Positions 31,563-33,770 of a DNA stretch of 33,770 nt are shown piece by piece (within the stretch, counting starts at the first letter, position 1; each line of letters starts with the position of its first letter). The translations under genes and the position numbers were made by a program. The notes below the pieces were generated by a model. It had not been told where the DNA came from, searched no databases, and was given only the letters and a program-made list of their open reading frames with translations. Origin of the DNA: CAYVOX01 sp964453035 (GTDB lineage Bacteria > Chloroflexota > Anaerolineae > Anaerolineales > Anaerolineaceae); assembly GCA_964453035.1 (NCBI GenBank), contig CAYVOX010000018.1, positions 1-33,770 on the forward strand. The letters are read 5' to 3'.

Positions 31563-31713
31563 GGCAATTGATAAGTTTAACACGAAGCGAACAAAGATGC
31601 AAATTTGATCGATTAAGAAACCCGGAACCAGGCACTCAACACCAAAGAAAGCGCTCTTCAACGCATTGATTCCGGGCGCAAAGTGTTATAATATTTTTAG
31701 CAATAACCTGATA

Positions 31714-31743
31714 TTGGATAGTTGTTAACCAATATGCTATAAT
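31714..31743 (+). promoter_or_regulatory. Predicted promoter of the two-gene membrane/YtxH operon
   Basis: TTGGAT (31714-31719) and TATAAT (31738-31743), spacer 18 bp. The ATG is 11 nt after TATAAT, so the leader would be only a few bases; TAGGAA lies between and may act as a partial ribosome site. Confidence 0.6.
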
Positions 31744-31754
31744 TTAGGAAATTT

Positions 31755-32207
31755 ATGGAAGAGACCACATCGACGACGACCGAAACGCCCGCAACCCCAC
31801 CTGCGCTTCCAGAAGGCAAGGGTAAGAAAACCACCCTCCAGCCCTGGGTGATCATCGTGGTTGGCATCTTAATCCTGGCGCTGGTAGTAGGTGTGATTGT
31901 TTTGCTGATGAGCACGGGTTCGGAGAACGTTGGAAAAATCCGTGATATCTTCATCATCTTCATGGCACTTGAGTCGCTGTTAATTGGCGCGGTATTGATT
32001 ATTCTGGTGGTGCAGTTGGCCATTCTGACCAACCTCATCCAGAACGAAATCAAACCGATCCTTGATTCCACCAATGAAACGGTCAACACCCTTAAAGGGA
32101 CAACCGTATTCATCAGCAAGAATGTGACCGAGCCAATCATCACCCTGAACACCTACCTGGCCGGTCTGAAGAAATTCTTCGAAGTACTGTTTCCAACAAA
32201 GAAGTAA
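31755..32207 (+). CDS. Small two-span membrane protein of unknown function
   Basis: A 150-residue protein. The N-terminal 30 residues are Thr/Pro-rich with a basic end (GKGKKTTLQP). Two membrane spans follow (about 31-52 and 66-92), then a helical C-terminal region (about 95-150) with NEIKPILDSTNETVNTLKGT that looks like a short DUF948-type coiled coil. Such proteins are often paired with YtxH-type proteins, as here, 33 nt on. The pair may be envelope-stress factors. No catalytic motif is visible. Confidence 0.72.
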   Translation: MEETTSTTTETPATPPALPEGKGKKTTLQPWVIIVVGILILALVVGVIVLLMSTGSENVGKIRDIFIIFMALESLLIGAVLIILVVQLAILTNLIQNEIKPILDSTNETVNTLKGTTVFISKNVTEPIITLNTYLAGLKKFFEVLFPTKK

Positions 32208-32240
32208 CGATAAGACAAAATCTAGGAAGGAGATTACAAA

Positions 32241-32630
32241 ATGGCTGAACGAGATGAATTTGGTGCTTTTCTGCTGGGCTTTATTATCGGCGGGTTGACT
32301 GGCGCGGTAGCTTCCCTGCTTTTAGCTCCGCAATCTGGCACGCAGACCCGTACGATGCTGAAAGATAAAGCCATCGAACTGGGTGAACAGGTCAACACCA
32401 CCAGCGAAGAAGCGCGAGCCAAGGCCGAAGCCGTTCTGGCTGATGCGCGCGCCCGCGCTGAAACCATTACCTCTGAGGCAAAAGTCAAAGCGGATGAGAT
32501 TATCAAGACCGCGAAGACCGGCGCCGAGGATCTGGTTAAAACCGGTACAGTTGTTCTTGAGGAACAGAAGGCCAAAGTTAAGAAGGCCATCAAGCTCGAA
32601 GAACCCCCCACCCCCGCCAGCGAAGGTTAA
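32241..32630 (+). CDS. YtxH-type membrane-anchored helical protein
   Basis: A 129-residue protein. One N-terminal membrane helix (about 8-28, FLLGFIIGGLTGAVASLLLAP) is followed by PQSGTQTRTMLKDKA, the mark of YtxH-like proteins, and then a long charged Ala-rich helix (about 45-120) likely to be a coiled coil. Family members are general-stress or envelope proteins of uncertain function. AAGGAG is 9 nt before the ATG. It ends in a terminator. Confidence 0.88.
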   Translation: MAERDEFGAFLLGFIIGGLTGAVASLLLAPQSGTQTRTMLKDKAIELGEQVNTTSEEARAKAEAVLADARARAETITSEAKVKADEIIKTAKTGAEDLVKTGTVVLEEQKAKVKKAIKLEEPPTPASEG

Positions 32631-32648
32631 TCAACAGGCGAAGGTTGC

Positions 32649-32683
32649 AAAGGCGTTCCGTAGAACATACGGAACGCCTTTTT
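32649..32683 (+). terminator. Terminator after the YtxH-type gene
   Basis: A 14-bp perfect stem (32649-32662 with 32668-32681), 5-nt loop, running into TTTTT (32679-32683). The opposite strand has only AA/AAA after the stem, so it works mainly for the + strand. Confidence 0.93.
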
Positions 32684-32715
32684 GATTTAAATCATTAGTC
32701 TCAACGAGAAAGAGT

Positions 32716-33770
32716 TCAATCGCTTTCGGCCAGGCGAGAATAGACTGCCGGAAGCGCGGAAAGCACATCCGAGGCCACGACACCCGTGGAGTCATCAAAC
32801 TCAGCCTGGGCATAGAGCCCAGCCTGGGCATGCAGCCATGCCGCTGACACTGCCGCCTTGAACGCCGGAACCCCCTGTGCCATCAACCCGACCACCATGC
32901 CCGCCAGCACATCACCGGTGCCGGCTTTGGCCAGTGCTGGCGTGGCCACAGGGACGACGCACACCTGGCCCGTAGGCGCGGCAACCACGGTGAAAGCGCC
33001 CTTGAGGATAACCACGCAATCCCACTTTTTGGCAGCCTCCAGCGCTGCGGCGGCACGGTTGGTTTGAATTTCCTCGAGCGAGCGCCCCGTGAGGATCGCC
33101 ATCTCACCCGGGTGGGGCGTGAGGACGGTCTGTTCGGGGAGCAGCTTCCACCATTCATCCACCCGGGCAACCAGTTTGAGCGCGTCGGCATCCACGACCA
33201 GCGGCGGCAAGGATATTTCCTCACCTGCAGCCGGGGTATCTTTCTGCGGCGCTAAAAATCCAATCCGCCCGCGCCTGGAACGGGTCGCCTGCCCTGTGAG
33301 CAGGTTGCTTATGAAAGCAGCGGTGGTAATCTCCAGTCCCAGGCCTGGTCCTACCAGCAGAGCAGAAGCCTTTTCAAGGTTCTTGAGCAGCACAGAACAA
33401 GCCGCCTCGGCAATCACCCCCTGCTCATGGGGCAGGATGAGCCAGGTAGCCTCAGGCAGCTGACCGGCAAGCACAGCATGCAGCGGGGCGGGAATTGCCA
33501 GCCGCACCAGCCCTGCGCCGACCTGGTAAGCAGCGCGCCCTGCCAGCAAGGCTGCACCGGTGTAATTGGTCGATCCCGCTGCAATCAGCGCCTGGCCAAA
33601 GGTGCCTTTGTGCGCGTCTAGGGGGCGGGCAGGCAGGCTGGCAGCCACATCACCAGCAGTTGCAACAGTAGTTTTAACCTCTTTCCAGAGCGCGAGGTCT
33701 TCCGGCAGGCCAATACCTACGCTGAGTAATTCGCCCACGTATTCAAAGGCGGGCAGGCGCAGCAAGCCAG
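32716..33770 (-). CDS. nnrD: NAD(P)HX dehydratase domain of a bifunctional repair enzyme, 5' end outside the window
   Basis: The frame is open through the right edge, so the N-terminal part is missing. The first visible residues (LLRLPAFEYVGELLSVGIGLP) are the end of a YjeF-N-type epimerase domain and linker. The C-terminal domain is the ADP- or ATP-dependent NAD(P)HX dehydratase: KGTFGQALIAAGS, GAALLAGRAAYQVGAGLV, VVDADAL, TPHPGEMAIL, LKGAFTVVA and AGTGDVLAGMVVGL, which holds the catalytic Asp. The enzyme repairs hydrated NAD(P)H made by heat or side reactions. The complete protein is probably about 500 residues. It converges with the YtxH operon. Confidence 0.93.
   Translation of the reverse strand, partial: GLLRLPAFEYVGELLSVGIGLPEDLALWKEVKTTVATAGDVAASLPARPLDAHKGTFGQALIAAGSTNYTGAALLAGRAAYQVGAGLVRLAIPAPLHAVLAGQLPEATWLILPHEQGVIAEAACSVLLKNLEKASALLVGPGLGLEITTAAFISNLLTGQATRSRRGRIGFLAPQKDTPAAGEEISLPPLVVDADALKLVARVDEWWKLLPEQTVLTPHPGEMAILTGRSLEEIQTNRAAAALEAAKKWDCVVILKGAFTVVAAPTGQVCVVPVATPALAKAGTGDVLAGMVVGLMAQGVPAFKAAVSAAWLHAQAGLYAQAEFDDSTGVVASDVLSALPAVYSRLAESD

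Noticed and set aside
31666..31692. A second promoter (TTGATT and TATAAT) upstream of the small membrane protein
   Set aside because: The spacer is 15 bp, outside the usual range; the pair at 31714-31743 is better.
1..33770. CRISPR arrays, insertion sequences or prophage genes
   Set aside because: No regularly spaced repeats, transposase, integrase or phage structural genes are visible on either strand.

Overview
The window reads as bacterial chromosome, most likely from a Chloroflexota species of the Anaerolineae type. This is an inference from overall gene style: GC-rich coding with Pro/Thr-rich linkers between extracytoplasmic parts, a kinase fused to a PD40 propeller, a T-box in front of thrS, and a sugar-phosphate microcompartment. 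No rRNA or single decisive marker is present. Coding density is high. I see no insertion sequence, prophage or CRISPR array.

Layout. 1-4852 (+): a partial gene end, an acetyltransferase-like ORF, the c-di-AMP cyclase cdaA with its YbbR partner, the ribosome-assembly GTPase der and signal peptidase lepB. 4879-5273: a small YgiT-type zinc protein and a terminator. 5317-7437 (-): a Ser/Thr kinase fused through one membrane span to a beta-propeller. 7552-8333 (+): a methyltransferase, tRNA-Lys(UUU) and a degenerate second copy of that tRNA's 3' half. 8408-13952 (+): one long operon for a bacterial microcompartment (BMC). It encodes RpiB-like, DeoC and CoA-acylating aldehyde dehydrogenase cargo, three BMC-P vertex proteins, one BMC-H, one permuted tandem BMC-T, and a small protein with a cargo-like tail. 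13988-15030 (-): a DUF2304/GT2 pair. 15141-18860 (+): a Clp-family ATPase whose second AAA+ module looks dead, a YbjN-like protein and a UbiA prenyltransferase. 18912-24673 (-): a macro-domain protein, the infC-rpmI-rplT operon, a secreted serine protease, thrS with a T-box leader, and tRNA-Val(GAC). 24802-26876 (-): a two-component pair. 26918-31562 (-): mfd, pth and a surface protein in one tightly packed operon. 31755-32683 (+): a small membrane protein and a YtxH-type protein. 32716-33770 (-): the C-terminal part of the NAD(P)HX repair enzyme.

How it works together. The BMC fits the sugar-phosphate-utilising (SPU) class. DeoC would split 2-deoxyribose 5-phosphate into glyceraldehyde 3-phosphate and acetaldehyde. 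The aldehyde dehydrogenase would turn acetaldehyde into acetyl-CoA inside the shell. The RpiB-like isomerase would act on a related pentose phosphate. No phosphotransacylase, alcohol dehydrogenase or regulator is in the window, so CoA and NAD recycling is not explained here.

The most unusual points are the Clp-like ATPase with a degenerate second module next to a YbjN-like protein, the Cys-to-Asp change in the BMC RpiB, a four-cysteine insert in the BMC DeoC, an apparent AUC start codon for infC, and TATAAT-type boxes lying only 6-11 nt ahead of several start codons, which suggests leaderless mRNAs.
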